A stretch of 64,000 nucleotides of DNA. Origin: Winogradskyella ouciana (GTDB lineage Bacteria > Bacteroidota > Bacteroidia > Flavobacteriales > Flavobacteriaceae). The translations under genes and the position numbers were made by a program. Positions 25,901-34,531 of the stretch are shown here, one piece after another (the first letter of the stretch is position 1; every line of letters starts with the position of its first letter). The stretch covers positions 1-64,000 of the forward strand of contig NZ_WJYA01000005.1 of the NCBI RefSeq assembly GCF_009709615.1, read 5' to 3'. The notes beneath the pieces were generated by a model. That model was not told the DNA's origin and searched no databases. It was given only the letters and a program-made list of their open reading frames with translations.

Positions 25901-27264
25901 AGCAAACGTTGATTTAAAGAGATGTATCCTAACTCTGAGTTCAAAACATAATCTTGACCTTCTCGAAGTTTTCTTGCAGCTTCAAGCTTTCCATAATCAA
26001 ACCCTTCGTCAACAGGTACTTGAACTCCAGCTTCAACATTTGTTATGTCTCTCACTGCTTCTGTTAACAATGAACCAGGACCACCAATATTGGTTGGGTC
26101 AAAATCATTGTTCTCATTATCTGGTAGAGCACCAGGATTGTTTACAAAACCCGCTGGCAAGGGCTCTAACCCAATATTTTCAGCTTCCGATTCACCTAAA
26201 TCCTGAAAAGCAACCACATTTCTAACATTATCTGTTTGGTTATTCCTATTGGTTACCCAAACTTCTACCCTTGTAATCTGAAGTCCTTGGTTGTCAATAA
26301 ATGGGTATTGCAATAAAGCATTATCGTAATTATCCCTAAAATAATGTGACAAGAAATAGTGTCTGTTCTCATCATAATCTCTAGCGAAAAATTCGAACTC
26401 TTCTAATGTTCCCCCTCCTTGAGCAGTCACTGATCTCGATTGAGATTGCTGCTCAGAAAAAACAGCTGTAACTCGTGTTTTACCAAACTGAAGTTCGGTT
26501 TTAACACCAAACAGGCTTTGCGCCCCAGTTATCAACGAACTGTTTAAAGGCATATTGACGTTACCGACTTCTATCTTGCGGACAATATCATCTTCTGTTG
26601 GAGTATATTCTAACTTTACTAGTTGCTGAAAGTCAAACGTAGCTTCAGTATCATAATTTGCGGTTACCTGTAAACGTGTACCGACTTTACCTAGTAAACT
26701 TATTCCTATTCTCTGGTCAAAATCAAACGTGAAATTAGTTCTATTTCTCGGTGAAAATGCCGGGTTATCTTGTTTTGAGAACAACACACCCAAGTCTACC
26801 TCTGCATAACCGCTAGGAACAATATTTATCGTATTACCACCAAAAATGGTTTCAAACAATCCCGAATTAACGTAAAACTCTGGCAATAAATTCTTTTGAT
26901 CCTCTTCAGATCCTTCTTTTTGACCAGCAGCAGCATCTGCCATTCGCTTATAGTATTCTTTCAATCTTTCTTGAAGTACCAATCTCTGGAATTCCTCTGG
27001 TGTAAGAATCAAAGGGTAATTAATATTGAAACTGCCTATTTTCTCAGTATAGATGTATCGGTCTAAAATAGGATCGTAGGTGTATTTGGATTCAATACTA
27101 CTGGGATTTGGCATCGTAAGTTTCCCTAATGCAAATGTGGTTTTGGTAGAATCTTGTTCAGTACCTTCTTCTTGAGCGAAGGCAAATGCACTCATTAGCA
27201 TCATAAGCACTAACGAAAGGCAAAAACGTATTGATTTTAATTGAGTATAGTTAGTTTTATTCAA
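19972..27264 (-). CDS. sprA: SprA, outer-membrane translocon of type IX secretion
   Basis: A 2430-residue protein with signal peptide (ending MLMSAFAFAQ) and the SprA/SOV family hallmarks: LTPEEFQRLVLQERLKEYY near the N-terminus, extensive beta-strand content, AYIDDFEGTQGSIDLLSPLSW, and a C-terminal barrel strand ending LRSGITLRYNFGN. SprA is the very large beta-barrel that carries type IX substrates across the outer membrane in gliding bacteria. Length matches. Near 21430-21480 an R-T-A-T-P tract repeats. It begins 5 nt after ruvA, so they are cotranscribed. The adhesin at 1-2922 is a likely client. Confidence 0.95.
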   Translation of the reverse strand: MNKTNYTQLKSIRFCLSLVLMMLMSAFAFAQEEGTEQDSTKTTFALGKLTMPNPSSIESKYTYDPILDRYIYTEKIGSFNINYPLILTPEEFQRLVLQERLKEYYKRMADAAAGQKEGSEEDQKNLLPEFYVNSGLFETIFGGNTINIVPSGYAEVDLGVLFSKQDNPAFSPRNRTNFTFDFDQRIGISLLGKVGTRLQVTANYDTEATFDFQQLVKLEYTPTEDDIVRKIEVGNVNMPLNSSLITGAQSLFGVKTELQFGKTRVTAVFSEQQSQSRSVTAQGGGTLEEFEFFARDYDENRHYFLSHYFRDNYDNALLQYPFIDNQGLQITRVEVWVTNRNNQTDNVRNVVAFQDLGESEAENIGLEPLPAGFVNNPGALPDNENNDFDPTNIGGPGSLLTEAVRDITNVEAGVQVPVDEGFDYGKLEAARKLREGQDYVLNSELGYISLNQRLLNDEVLAVAFQYTRGGEVFQVGEFANDGVDATEVSDGNNGNQIINNQSLVLKMLKSAVTSVEQPIWDLMMKNIYDTGAFQLSPEDFRLNIFYTEASPVNYIRPVEGTTFPPFDNNTPFTGDDTEINETPLLRIFHLDRLNFNNDPQERGDGFFDYVPGLTVIPQNGKIVFTKAEPFGRYLFDVLDDDGNPNNNDTDYEQDTYANENQEKYVYDLLYKSTKTQALDEAEKNKFQIKGRFKSSGGDGGIPIGAFNVPRGSVRVTAGGRLLVEGIDYTVNYQLGRVEILDEALKASNTPINVSVENNAVFGQQTRRFTGVNVEHQFNENFVLGATILNLNERPITQKANFNSEPINNTIFGFNGNYSTEVPFLTRMVNKLPNIDTDVPSNLSVRGEFAYLLPGAPNGTDFNGEATAYIDDFEGTQGSIDLLSPLSWFLSSRPKELPGTIPGNDDNGIQNGYGRAFLNWYTIDPIFYSNQRPGGITDDDVSNLYTRRVFIEEIFPEVDIVQGQTSVINTLDLAYYPTERGPYNFDPNATDDTLNPNQSWAGITRQITSTDFEQANVEYIEFWVQDPFLDNPTSSGGKLYVNLGNISEDILKDGKKQFENGLPEDGNIEFLQPDPLQPEAPYVVPQSQSLIYTFATTGQERANQDVGYDGYDDVEESQMLTEIYGANNFGEDPARDNYTYYLNTDGNIFERYKQYNGQEGNTPDVFTDTNRGSTTQPDVEDINRDNTMNTIDSYFQYEVDMNPTNLNINNPQINDVKLRTVTLPNGDEREVSWYQFRLPINEPTDAIGGITDIRSVRFARLYLREFQENTVLRFATLDLVRSDWRRYTLDLDNDPTNNSADAEFNVAIVGVQENDGDYVIPPGVRREELNNNNNIIRQNEQSLVLQACELEPEDSRGVFKNINVDMRQYKNLRMFLHAEAQEGQTLDEGEMIAFIRMGNDFTQNFYQIEVPLLPTDLVDGNLPIEERVWPSVNEINIPLEILQQIKSKGIFDQSLSNEDPTFYDVVDGQLNETPVAEFSPLPTGQQRVAIKGNPNFGDVRVLMVGVKNSGNTGMNSCGEVWFNELRMSELDNEGGWAAVVSMDSNIADFANVSATGRRSTIGFGGIEQSPNERSREDVKQYDVVTNVQLGQLLPKEWGLQIPFNYAQSEEIITPQYDEFYRDIELQTQLDNTTNQDSILKVNENYTKRKSINFIGVRKQRTTDKEKRFYDVENLTLNYSYNKVEHRDFEIENSLDQNVRAGVNYNYAFNPLRIEPFKKNDSLFTGKYWKILKDFNLNLLPSSFSVNTDINRQFSKQKFREVELGGDNIGIEELFRRNYTFDFQYVINYNLTDALSLNFTAANSNIVRNYFIDDRINGRQDPELNVWDGFFDFGDPNFQTQQLQVNYEVPLYKIPALSFLRATYAYNGTFQWQKGSDLNEGLLLEDPDNPGTFDSFNLGHSIQNSNTHNINSTLNMETLYKSIGLERKGNQRNRGRTRTATPRTRTATPDPNAKNNQANDPNKLSAGKKAYNTLIDVVTMVKRIQFGYTENNGTFLPGYLPTPGFIGTLRPTWGYTFGSQRDIRSLVAREGWLTTFPEFNQQYTEVTNKTLDYSVNVEPMRDLKIDLIGNRTYAENITENFRGLDNDNDGLSDEYEDLITNSFGNFNISTALIKTAFSTSDENQSAAFDDFRANRLIIANRLAREFYGTNTFATDAEGYPLGFGKNSQGVLLPAFLSAYQGANPEKVSTSAFRDVPIPNWTLKYTGLMKIPWFKKTFRRFSIQHGYRSRYTINQFRTNLDFVAGDRGEAYGDQPDDALDQSGNFKNQTLYSNINLEEQFSPLIRLEFEMKNSIKVLAEVKTDRLLSLSFDNNLMTEIQGKEYTLGLGYRIKDLRIRSALAGAKQIVKSDLNMRADISVRDNKTIIRYLDLENNQVTAGQTIWGLKYTADYAFSKNLTAIFYFDYTFSDFAISTSFPQTSLRSGITLRYNFGN

Positions 27265-27269
27265 TTGAA

Positions 27270-27851
27270 TTATAAGTTTTTAAGAGCATCTTTAATAATT
27301 TGCTCTACTTGGGCGTCTGGTTGCGACTTTAAAATTCTATCAACTACTTTTTCAGACTGTTTTTTATTAAATCCTAAAACGTCTAAAGCAGATAACGCTT
27401 CATCTTTATTCGTATTGTTTGGTATTAGAGAAAGTTCATCAATACCATAGACTTTTAACACTTTGTCCTTTAGGTCAATAATAACACGCTGTGCCGTTTT
27501 TGCACCTATACCCTTTACACTCTGTATTAATGCCACATCCTCACCAGCAATACCTTCCTTTACCTGGTCTGGAGTTAGAGATGATAACATAGTACGCGCA
27601 GTATTTGCGCCTATGCCACTAACAGAAATCAGTAATTTGAAAATTTCTCGCTCGGTTTTAGACGAAAACCCATAAAGACTATGTGAATCTTCCCTGACCT
27701 GCAAATAAGTATATAATCTTAAATGTTCCCTATCTGGAATTTGAGAAAAGGTATGAAGTGATATATTAATAAAATACCCTACACCATTGCAGTCTATCAC
27801 AACATCTGTAGGATTTTTTTCAACAAGTTTGCCCTCTAAGTGCGTAATCAT
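27270..27851 (-). CDS. ruvA: Holliday junction branch migration protein RuvA
   Basis: A 193-residue protein with the OB fold (MITHLEGKLVEKNPTDVVIDCNGVGY), paired helix-hairpin-helix motifs (LISVSGIGANTARTML and IQSVKGIGAKTAQRVIIDL) and the C-terminal RuvB-binding three-helix domain (EALSALDVLGFNKKQSEKVV). It binds Holliday junctions and loads RuvB, which is encoded separately at 43238-44260. It is cotranscribed with sprA (5-nt spacing). Confidence 0.97.
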   Translation of the reverse strand: MITHLEGKLVEKNPTDVVIDCNGVGYFINISLHTFSQIPDREHLRLYTYLQVREDSHSLYGFSSKTEREIFKLLISVSGIGANTARTMLSSLTPDQVKEGIAGEDVALIQSVKGIGAKTAQRVIIDLKDKVLKVYGIDELSLIPNNTNKDEALSALDVLGFNKKQSEKVVDRILKSQPDAQVEQIIKDALKNL

Positions 27852-27963
27852 AAATTTAGCTATCTCCTTAGATCAACACTAATCAAAACTTACCAAAATG
27901 CATAAAATGACAATTTTGTTTTGCCATAAAAACTTGATAAATCCGTGTCATAGGTTAAAGTCC

Positions 27964-27988
27964 CAAATGTAATAAAATTATTTACATT
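27964..27988 (-). promoter_or_regulatory. Hairpin and possible -7 element between maeB and ruvA
   Basis: A 7-bp stem AATGTAA/TTACATT (27966-27988) overlaps a minus-strand TACATTTG (27971-27964) that fits the promoter box. It could end maeB, start ruvA-sprA, or both. No good T-tract or TTG partner is seen. The remaining 112 nt before ruvA show nothing else. Confidence 0.3.
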
Positions 27989-28006
27989 ATTAGGGCAAGG
28001 CCTAGA

Positions 28007-30301
28007 CTAAGAATGTGCTTCCCTTTGCAACTTTTTTTCGCGCTCTTGTGCATCAACTACAGCAATAGCCACCATATTTACAATTTCGTCTACACTGGCA
28101 CCAAGTTGCAGTATATGTACTGGTTTGCCCATACCAATCATAATTGGCCCTATGGACTCAGCTTTGTTCAACTCTTTTAATAGTTTATAGGTAATATTGG
28201 CCGAATCTAAATTTGGAAAAATAAGTGTGTTTACTTTTCGACCTGCCAATCTGGAAAATGGAAAAATATCCTGAAGCATTTTAGAGTTTAGGGCAAAATC
28301 CATTTGCACCTCACCATCAACTACCATGTTTGGATATGTTTTATGGAGATAATCAACTGCTTCTCTCACTTTTTTAGCATCTGGATTATCCGAAGATCCA
28401 AAATTAGAATAAGAGGTCATTGCTATAATTGGCTCTATACCCAACATTTTTGCTACTCTTGAGGTCATGTAAGCAATTTTCGCCAAATCTTCTGCACTTG
28501 GATCAATGTTTATTGCCGTGTCACTTAAAAACATTGGTCCTCGCTGGGTCATCATAATATTGGTTGTTGCCACCCTTGTGACTCCCTTTGCTTTTCCAAT
28601 CAGTTCTAGCATAGGCTTTAACACCTTTGGATAACTAGCAGAATATCCTGAAATTAAAGCATCTGCATCACCTTCATTGACCATCATAGCAGCAAAATAA
28701 TTACGCTCTCGCATTATCTTTTGAGCAGAATACTTGGTCACACCTTTACGTTTTTTCTGCATCCAATAGGCCTCTGCATATTTATTTTTTCGTTCTAGCT
28801 CTTCATCAGATTTAGGGTCAATAATTTCAACTTCAGCCTCAAATTCTATCTCCTTCATTAAAGACGAAATCGTATCTTTTCTTCCTAAAAGTATTGGAAT
28901 GGCTATACCTTCATCATGTGCTATCTGTGCCGCTTTAAGCACATCTAACTGATCTGCCTCAGCAAAAACAACACGTTTTGGATTGGTACGTGCTCTACTT
29001 AACAACAATCTAACCAACTTGTTATCAGAACCTAGGCGCTCTAAAAGGGCATCCTTATATTTACTCCAATCCTCTATAGGCTCTTTTGCCACTCCACTTT
29101 CCATAGCTGCTTTAGCTACTGCTGGAGGCACCTCTGCAATTAATCTAGGGTCGAATGGTTTTGGGATAATATAATCTCGCCCAAAAGTCAACCGGGTTTC
29201 ATTATAGGCTAAGTTAACTTGTTCTGGCACAGACTCTTTTGCTAGTCTAGACAACGCTTTTACCGCGGCCATTTTCATGGCTTCATTGATTTTAGTAGCT
29301 CTAACATCTAAAGCTCCTCTAAAAATAAAAGGAAAACCAAGCACATTATTTACCTGATTAGGGTGGTCACTGCGACCAGTGGCCATAATAATATCATCTC
29401 TTGTATCTATGGCTAACTGATAACTTATCTCTGGATTTGGATTCGCCATAGCAAATACAATGGGATTCTTTGCCATAGACTTTAGCATTGCTGGAGTTAC
29501 AATATCTGCCATAGAAAGACCAATAAACACATCAGCATTTTTCATAGCTTCATCTAAAGTATCTATTTTTCTGTCTGTTGCGAATTCAGCTTTTTGTGAT
29601 GTTAAGTTTTCTCTGTCTTTTCTTATAACGCCTTTACTGTCTAGCATCACGATATTTTCCCCTTTAGCACCACATGATTGATATAAGCGCGTACAGGATA
29701 TAGCGGCTGCACCAGCTCCGCTCACCACAATTTTCACATCTTCAATATTTTTTTCAGCAAGTTCAAGAGCGTTCAACAAGGCTGCTGCAGAGATAATGGC
29801 AGTTCCATGTTGATCATCGTGCATTACAGGGATATCCAATTCTTCCTTAAGGCGACGTTCAATCTCAAAGGCTTCAGGAGCTTTAATATCTTCAAGATTA
29901 ATACCTCCAAAAGTTGGAGCAATGTTTTTTACGGTTTCAATGAATTCATCAACATTTTCGGTATTTACCTCAATGTCGAACACATCTATATCAGCAAATA
30001 TTTTAAAGAGTAACCCTTTTCCTTCCATAACAGGTTTGGAAGCTTCTGGCCCAATGTTTCCCAATCCTAAAACCGCAGTACCATTAGAGATTACAGCAAC
30101 TAAATTTCCTTTAGCGGTGTATTTATAGACATTGTTAACGTCCTTTTCTATTTCTAAGCAAGGTTCAGCCACACCTGGTGAATATGCTAGTGACAAGTCG
30201 CGTTGGGTGGCATACTTCTTAGTGGGTACAACTTTAATTTTTCCTGGTGTAGGTTTTGCATGATATACCAAGGCTTCTATACGCTTGCTTTGTTTGCTCA
30301 T
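28007..30301 (-). CDS. maeB: NADP-dependent malic enzyme, malic/phosphotransacetylase fusion
   Basis: A 764-residue protein. Residues 1-420 form the malic enzyme: SLAYSPGVAEPCLEI, NGTAVLGLGNIGPEASKPVMEGK, MHDDQHGTAIISAAAL and the nucleotide fold VVSGAGAAAISC. Residues about 430-760 form a phosphotransacetylase-like domain typical of MaeB that is regulatory rather than catalytic. It decarboxylates malate to pyruvate, producing NADPH. The ATG at 30301 is preferred to a TTG 6 nt upstream. The length is normal for MaeB. Confidence 0.95.
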   Translation of the reverse strand: MSKQSKRIEALVYHAKPTPGKIKVVPTKKYATQRDLSLAYSPGVAEPCLEIEKDVNNVYKYTAKGNLVAVISNGTAVLGLGNIGPEASKPVMEGKGLLFKIFADIDVFDIEVNTENVDEFIETVKNIAPTFGGINLEDIKAPEAFEIERRLKEELDIPVMHDDQHGTAIISAAALLNALELAEKNIEDVKIVVSGAGAAAISCTRLYQSCGAKGENIVMLDSKGVIRKDRENLTSQKAEFATDRKIDTLDEAMKNADVFIGLSMADIVTPAMLKSMAKNPIVFAMANPNPEISYQLAIDTRDDIIMATGRSDHPNQVNNVLGFPFIFRGALDVRATKINEAMKMAAVKALSRLAKESVPEQVNLAYNETRLTFGRDYIIPKPFDPRLIAEVPPAVAKAAMESGVAKEPIEDWSKYKDALLERLGSDNKLVRLLLSRARTNPKRVVFAEADQLDVLKAAQIAHDEGIAIPILLGRKDTISSLMKEIEFEAEVEIIDPKSDEELERKNKYAEAYWMQKKRKGVTKYSAQKIMRERNYFAAMMVNEGDADALISGYSASYPKVLKPMLELIGKAKGVTRVATTNIMMTQRGPMFLSDTAINIDPSAEDLAKIAYMTSRVAKMLGIEPIIAMTSYSNFGSSDNPDAKKVREAVDYLHKTYPNMVVDGEVQMDFALNSKMLQDIFPFSRLAGRKVNTLIFPNLDSANITYKLLKELNKAESIGPIMIGMGKPVHILQLGASVDEIVNMVAIAVVDAQEREKKLQREAHS

Positions 30302-30321
30302 ATTCAAATTGGATTAAGCCA

Positions 30322-30329
30322 CAAAGATA
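30322..30329 (-). promoter_or_regulatory. -7 element of maeB
   Basis: The minus strand reads TATCTTTG, 20 nt before the ATG. The nearest TTG upstream is 24 nt away, longer than the usual spacer. Confidence 0.4.
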
Positions 30330-30405
30330 CATAATGAAAGTTGTCTGAAAATTCAATAGTTTCAAAAATTCTACGTTAATTAGTACTGTGCTAACCAAGA
30401 TCTCA

Positions 30406-32784
30406 ATGAAAAACCTCCTTTTACTAACACTTCTTTTTTTCATTACCAAGACTTTAGCGCAATCCCAGAAAAAACTAATTCTTATCAATGATACTACAGA
30501 AGAAGTTGTGCCATTTGCAAATATTCTTTTTAGCAAAGTAGATTACAAAGGGACCTCTTCAGACATTGACGGAGTATTTTATGTACCAAAAACTATTGAA
30601 AGTATAACTATAAGTTATGTTGGCTTTGAAACAAAAACATTGAGGGTAAGTGATATTTCTTCTCAGATTATACGATTGAAGCCTGAAGCTAGCGCGTTAA
30701 ACGAAGTGGTTATAGATGGTGAAAACCCTGCACATCGCATTATTAGGAAAGTCGTTGCCAATAAGACACTAAACAATCCTGAAAATTTAAATTCATTTAC
30801 TTATGAGTCTTATGACAAAATCATCATAACATTAGGTAAGCCAAAAGAAGGAACAAAAGCAAAAAGTGATACCATACGAGAAAAAATGGATAGTATCATG
30901 AAAGGCTCTCACTTTTTCATCACTGAAACGTTGGCTAAGCATAAATATTTAAAGCCTCGTTTCTCAGAAGATAGTGTCATTGCCACCAGGTCTTCTGGTT
31001 TTAAGAATCCTAAGTTTGCTATGCTGGCTAATAGTTTTCAGCCGTTTTCTTTTTATAATGAGCACATCGAATTGTTTGAGACCAATTATTTAAATCCTAT
31101 TTCTAAAGGCAGTACGCGTAAATATAAATTCAGACTAAAACAAGAGTATATTCAAGGAACAGATACCGTTTTTGTAATTTCGTTTGAGCCTAAGGCCAAT
31201 CGTAATTTTGAAGGCTTAAAAGGTTTACTTACCATCAACTCTAATAAATATGCCGTGCAAAGTGTGGATGCTACAACGTTTAATTCGGGTAAATTAGATG
31301 TTACGATTCAGCAAAAGTATAAGCATGTTGCTGATAAACATTGGTTCCCTGAACAGTTGAATTTTGAAATTAATGTAGGAGAGGGCTTTGGGAGTGTTTC
31401 CTATATTGGTAAAAGTTATCTCTCTAAAATTAAACCCAATACTTCTCTTAATAAAAAGGATTTTCCGTTGGTATCTGTAACGTTACCTGAAAATGCAGGT
31501 TCAAAAAATGATTCATTTTGGAAACTAAACCGAAGAGATACACTAAACACCAATGAAAAGCGCACCTATGTTTTTATAGATAGCATTGGTGAAAAGATTA
31601 AGCTCGACAAGATGTTTGATTTACTTCCTAGTTTAATGAAGGGTCGGTATCCTTTAAAGTACGTGGATATTGATATTACTAAATTTTTTATAGCTAACAA
31701 ATATGAAGGTTATAGGCCAGGATTAGGGCTTTACACCAATGACGACATCTTTAAAAATGTATCAATTGGTGGTTACGCTGGCTATGGTTTAAAAGACGAT
31801 GCTTGGAAGTATGGAGGAGAGCTATTGATTAATGTTCCAAGTAAAAAAGATATTACCATTAGTTTAAAGTATATGAACGACCTTAAGGAAGTAGGAACCT
31901 TGTCAGATAATAGGTTTAACGAAATTCTTTCCTTTCGTGATTTCTTAGCTAGCCAAATGGATGGTATTGAGTCTTATAGCATAACGACCGATATGAAACT
32001 TTTTAGAAACCTAAATTGGACACTTGGTTTTAATACAGCAGATGTTACTCCGCTTTATGAGTATATGTTTTTAAACAATGGAAATCCAGTAACAAATTAT
32101 ACTAACTCTGAATTAAATATCGGTATTGGTTATCATGCAAAAGAGCAATTGGTCAACAGTTTTGGAGTCATTGGGAGAATGCCCAGTGATGCACCAATAC
32201 TCAATTTTTTATATTCTCGCGGACTTGGAGGCACCTTAGATGGTGATTTTAGCTATAACAAATTTAGATTTACATTAGACCACAGTTTTATCACGAAAGG
32301 CTTAGGTAAAACGACGTATCGTCTAGATTTAGGCTATTTAGATAAATCACTTCCTTATGGTTTAGTGTTCACTGGTGAAGGAGCTTTTGAGAGAGATCTT
32401 CGATTTGTGGTCAGAAATTATTTTCAGACCGTAACACCTTATGAGTTTTTATCAGATAAATACGCACACCTATTTACAACACATAATTTTGGGCGCTTAT
32501 TCAACAACAAAGGTTATTTGCAACCAGACGTGATATTGCATAATAATTTTGGGATTGGAAGTTTATCAAATCCAGAACATCATCAACTCATCGGTTTCTC
32601 AACCAAAGAAGAACTTTTTTTAGAAACCGGATTGGAATTGCAAAACCTTATAAAGTTACCATTATTTGATCTTGGCTATATGGGAATTGGTGTTGATGGC
32701 TTTTACCGCTATGGGTTTCATAACTTAGACAAGTTTGATAATAATTTTGCTTTTAAATATTCGATGGGATTTAGTTTTAAGTAA
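30406..32784 (+). CDS. DUF5686 / carboxypeptidase-regulatory-like outer-membrane protein
   Basis: A 792-residue protein with signal peptide (MKNLLLLTLLFFITKTLAQ). Residues about 20-105 form a carboxypeptidase-D regulatory-like (Ig) domain ending in SYVGFETKTLRV and LNEVVIDGENPAHRIIRKVV. The remainder is the DUF5686 region, predicted to form an outer-membrane barrel, with YEGYRPGLGLYTND and terminal F in YSMGFSFK. The family is abundant in Bacteroidetes; its function is unproven. The inner ATG was chosen because it begins the signal peptide. It is convergent with the phosphorylase gene, with 2 nt between stops. Confidence 0.8.
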   Translation: MKNLLLLTLLFFITKTLAQSQKKLILINDTTEEVVPFANILFSKVDYKGTSSDIDGVFYVPKTIESITISYVGFETKTLRVSDISSQIIRLKPEASALNEVVIDGENPAHRIIRKVVANKTLNNPENLNSFTYESYDKIIITLGKPKEGTKAKSDTIREKMDSIMKGSHFFITETLAKHKYLKPRFSEDSVIATRSSGFKNPKFAMLANSFQPFSFYNEHIELFETNYLNPISKGSTRKYKFRLKQEYIQGTDTVFVISFEPKANRNFEGLKGLLTINSNKYAVQSVDATTFNSGKLDVTIQQKYKHVADKHWFPEQLNFEINVGEGFGSVSYIGKSYLSKIKPNTSLNKKDFPLVSVTLPENAGSKNDSFWKLNRRDTLNTNEKRTYVFIDSIGEKIKLDKMFDLLPSLMKGRYPLKYVDIDITKFFIANKYEGYRPGLGLYTNDDIFKNVSIGGYAGYGLKDDAWKYGGELLINVPSKKDITISLKYMNDLKEVGTLSDNRFNEILSFRDFLASQMDGIESYSITTDMKLFRNLNWTLGFNTADVTPLYEYMFLNNGNPVTNYTNSELNIGIGYHAKEQLVNSFGVIGRMPSDAPILNFLYSRGLGGTLDGDFSYNKFRFTLDHSFITKGLGKTTYRLDLGYLDKSLPYGLVFTGEGAFERDLRFVVRNYFQTVTPYEFLSDKYAHLFTTHNFGRLFNNKGYLQPDVILHNNFGIGSLSNPEHHQLIGFSTKEELFLETGLELQNLIKLPLFDLGYMGIGVDGFYRYGFHNLDKFDNNFAFKYSMGFSFK

Positions 32785-32786
32785 GA

Positions 32787-34526
32787 TTAAAAACTAAGTC
32801 GTATTTCTTTATCATCTTCATCATTGCAACTAATAACAAACTTATACGTTTTTAAATCTGCTTGCAAATGAGCATAATGACTTTTGTTCCTCCACTTGAT
32901 ATTAATATCTAATGATGAGCTTTGCTCAATTTCTATTTCACCACTAAAGGCTTTTGAAGTGTTTCTTAGTTTAATTAGTTTCAACTGATTTAAAACTATA
33001 TCTTTTTGCAAACCGTCTTCTATCAGCTTATTAGTTAGTGTCGTTCGGTTTATTTCTTTGTGACCACCTTCACCTGCGCGCTCCACAGCTTCATAATCAT
33101 TTGCACCAGCAAACAAATCGAGATACCAAATTTGTGGAATACCTGGCATAAATAATTGAATAGCCCTTGCCAACAACAATTTCTCTTCACTTTCACCTAA
33201 TGCACTAAAGTAAGTAGCATTCACTTGGTAGTACGAAATTTTATTCCCTTCAGAATCATACAGGTTTTTTACTCGACCACCTCGATCAAGGATGAGATTC
33301 ATTAGGTCTTCGATTTCATCATCTAAAAGCAATCCTTTGTTGTAAATTCCGTTAATCTCTTTTCCTTTTAAATCAAGAACAGGAATACCATCGTGGCAAC
33401 CCAGCATATTTACTGTTCTGTAACCATTTTCAATAATTTCGTTTGCCCATTTTATAAGAGCTCCATTACTTCCCTTCTCTAAGGTGTGAATAATCAATCC
33501 TGGCAAGAAAAAGTCGTAAATTTGGTAGCCGTGATTAGCTACTTCTTTATGTAAAAATAAGCCGTATTCTGCGTGAATTTCTGGTAATAGCTTTAAATCA
33601 TTTTTATCCGCTATCCCTTTTATTCTACTGAGATAATCCCAAGTGCCAGGAACATTAAAAAAATTGGTTTGCCCAACTTCCTTGTGCAAATATGCAAAGG
33701 CATCTAATCGTAAAACTTCACAGCCATAACTCTTTACCTTAGCCAAGGTTTCTTCATAAAAATCCCACACCAATTCTGAGTTGGCATTAACGTCCATTTG
33801 TCCTAAATAGGTGCAGTTTCTTTCGACAAGATTTAATATTTTCTGATTGGTTTCTTCACTTTTAAGAAAATTTAAATCATTAATAGGTGCATTATTTTCA
33901 ATAGCTGAATTGACCTTTTTTACAACAACTTCTTTTTCTGTTTCGTCCAATTCCTGAATTTCTGCTAAATCTGAAGTATTTAGTTTATTGAATATAATTT
34001 TTTGATAAAACGTATTCCAATACGGTTGTTTTGAGCCATCAGGAAACGGTACTTTTAAGATTGGTAAACCTGATTTTCTCATAAATAACTTATTGAGAAA
34101 TTCTTCTTTTGGAATTATGATTCCGTCGTCATTCATTGTGCCGTGACCTTCCCAAAAGCTATTCCAATTGATAAAGAAATCTTTGTACTTGGAATCTTTT
34201 CCGTTTTTGAGCAAATCCTTAAACTGAGGTGAAGCAACGGACAGATGGTTCAGTACAATATCGAATTTCAATTGAATATTCAACTTTTCTAATGCTGCTA
34301 AATCGGCATCCGACACTAACTCTTTGTTGATGTTATAATCAATAATGGAAAAACCTCTATCTAAATCACTATTGAAAAATGTTGGTAGTATGTAGAATAA
34401 TGAAAACGCATCCTTAAATTCAGGTCTTTGCAACATTTTAATAGTGTCGCTTAGTTTGTTGCCAATACTATCTGGATAAGCATTGAACATTACTCCATTG
34501 TTTTTCAGTGCGGTTTTAGTACTCAT
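32787..34526 (-). CDS. Sucrose phosphorylase-type GH13 enzyme
   Basis: A 579-residue alpha-amylase-family enzyme of the GH13_18 (sucrose phosphorylase) type. Motifs: DIVLNHLS, EVLRLDAFAYLHKEVG (nucleophile Asp near 274), LLPEIHAEYG (acid/base Glu near 316) and GCHDGIPVLDLKG (third Asp near 377), then GIPQIWYLDLFAG. Phosphorolysis of sucrose gives glucose-1-phosphate and fructose. The adjacent fructokinase gene, 5 nt away, supports sucrose over the alternatives in this subfamily (glucosylglycerate or sucrose-6-phosphate phosphorylase). There is no signal peptide, so it is cytoplasmic. Confidence 0.85.
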   Translation of the reverse strand: MSTKTALKNNGVMFNAYPDSIGNKLSDTIKMLQRPEFKDAFSLFYILPTFFNSDLDRGFSIIDYNINKELVSDADLAALEKLNIQLKFDIVLNHLSVASPQFKDLLKNGKDSKYKDFFINWNSFWEGHGTMNDDGIIIPKEEFLNKLFMRKSGLPILKVPFPDGSKQPYWNTFYQKIIFNKLNTSDLAEIQELDETEKEVVVKKVNSAIENNAPINDLNFLKSEETNQKILNLVERNCTYLGQMDVNANSELVWDFYEETLAKVKSYGCEVLRLDAFAYLHKEVGQTNFFNVPGTWDYLSRIKGIADKNDLKLLPEIHAEYGLFLHKEVANHGYQIYDFFLPGLIIHTLEKGSNGALIKWANEIIENGYRTVNMLGCHDGIPVLDLKGKEINGIYNKGLLLDDEIEDLMNLILDRGGRVKNLYDSEGNKISYYQVNATYFSALGESEEKLLLARAIQLFMPGIPQIWYLDLFAGANDYEAVERAGEGGHKEINRTTLTNKLIEDGLQKDIVLNQLKLIKLRNTSKAFSGEIEIEQSSSLDINIKWRNKSHYAHLQADLKTYKFVISCNDEDDKEIRLSF

Positions 34527-34531
34527 AATTT

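Noticed and set aside
28007..30301. Phosphotransacetylase activity of maeB
   Set aside because: The domain is the standard regulatory tail of MaeB enzymes, so a separate catalytic function is not claimed.
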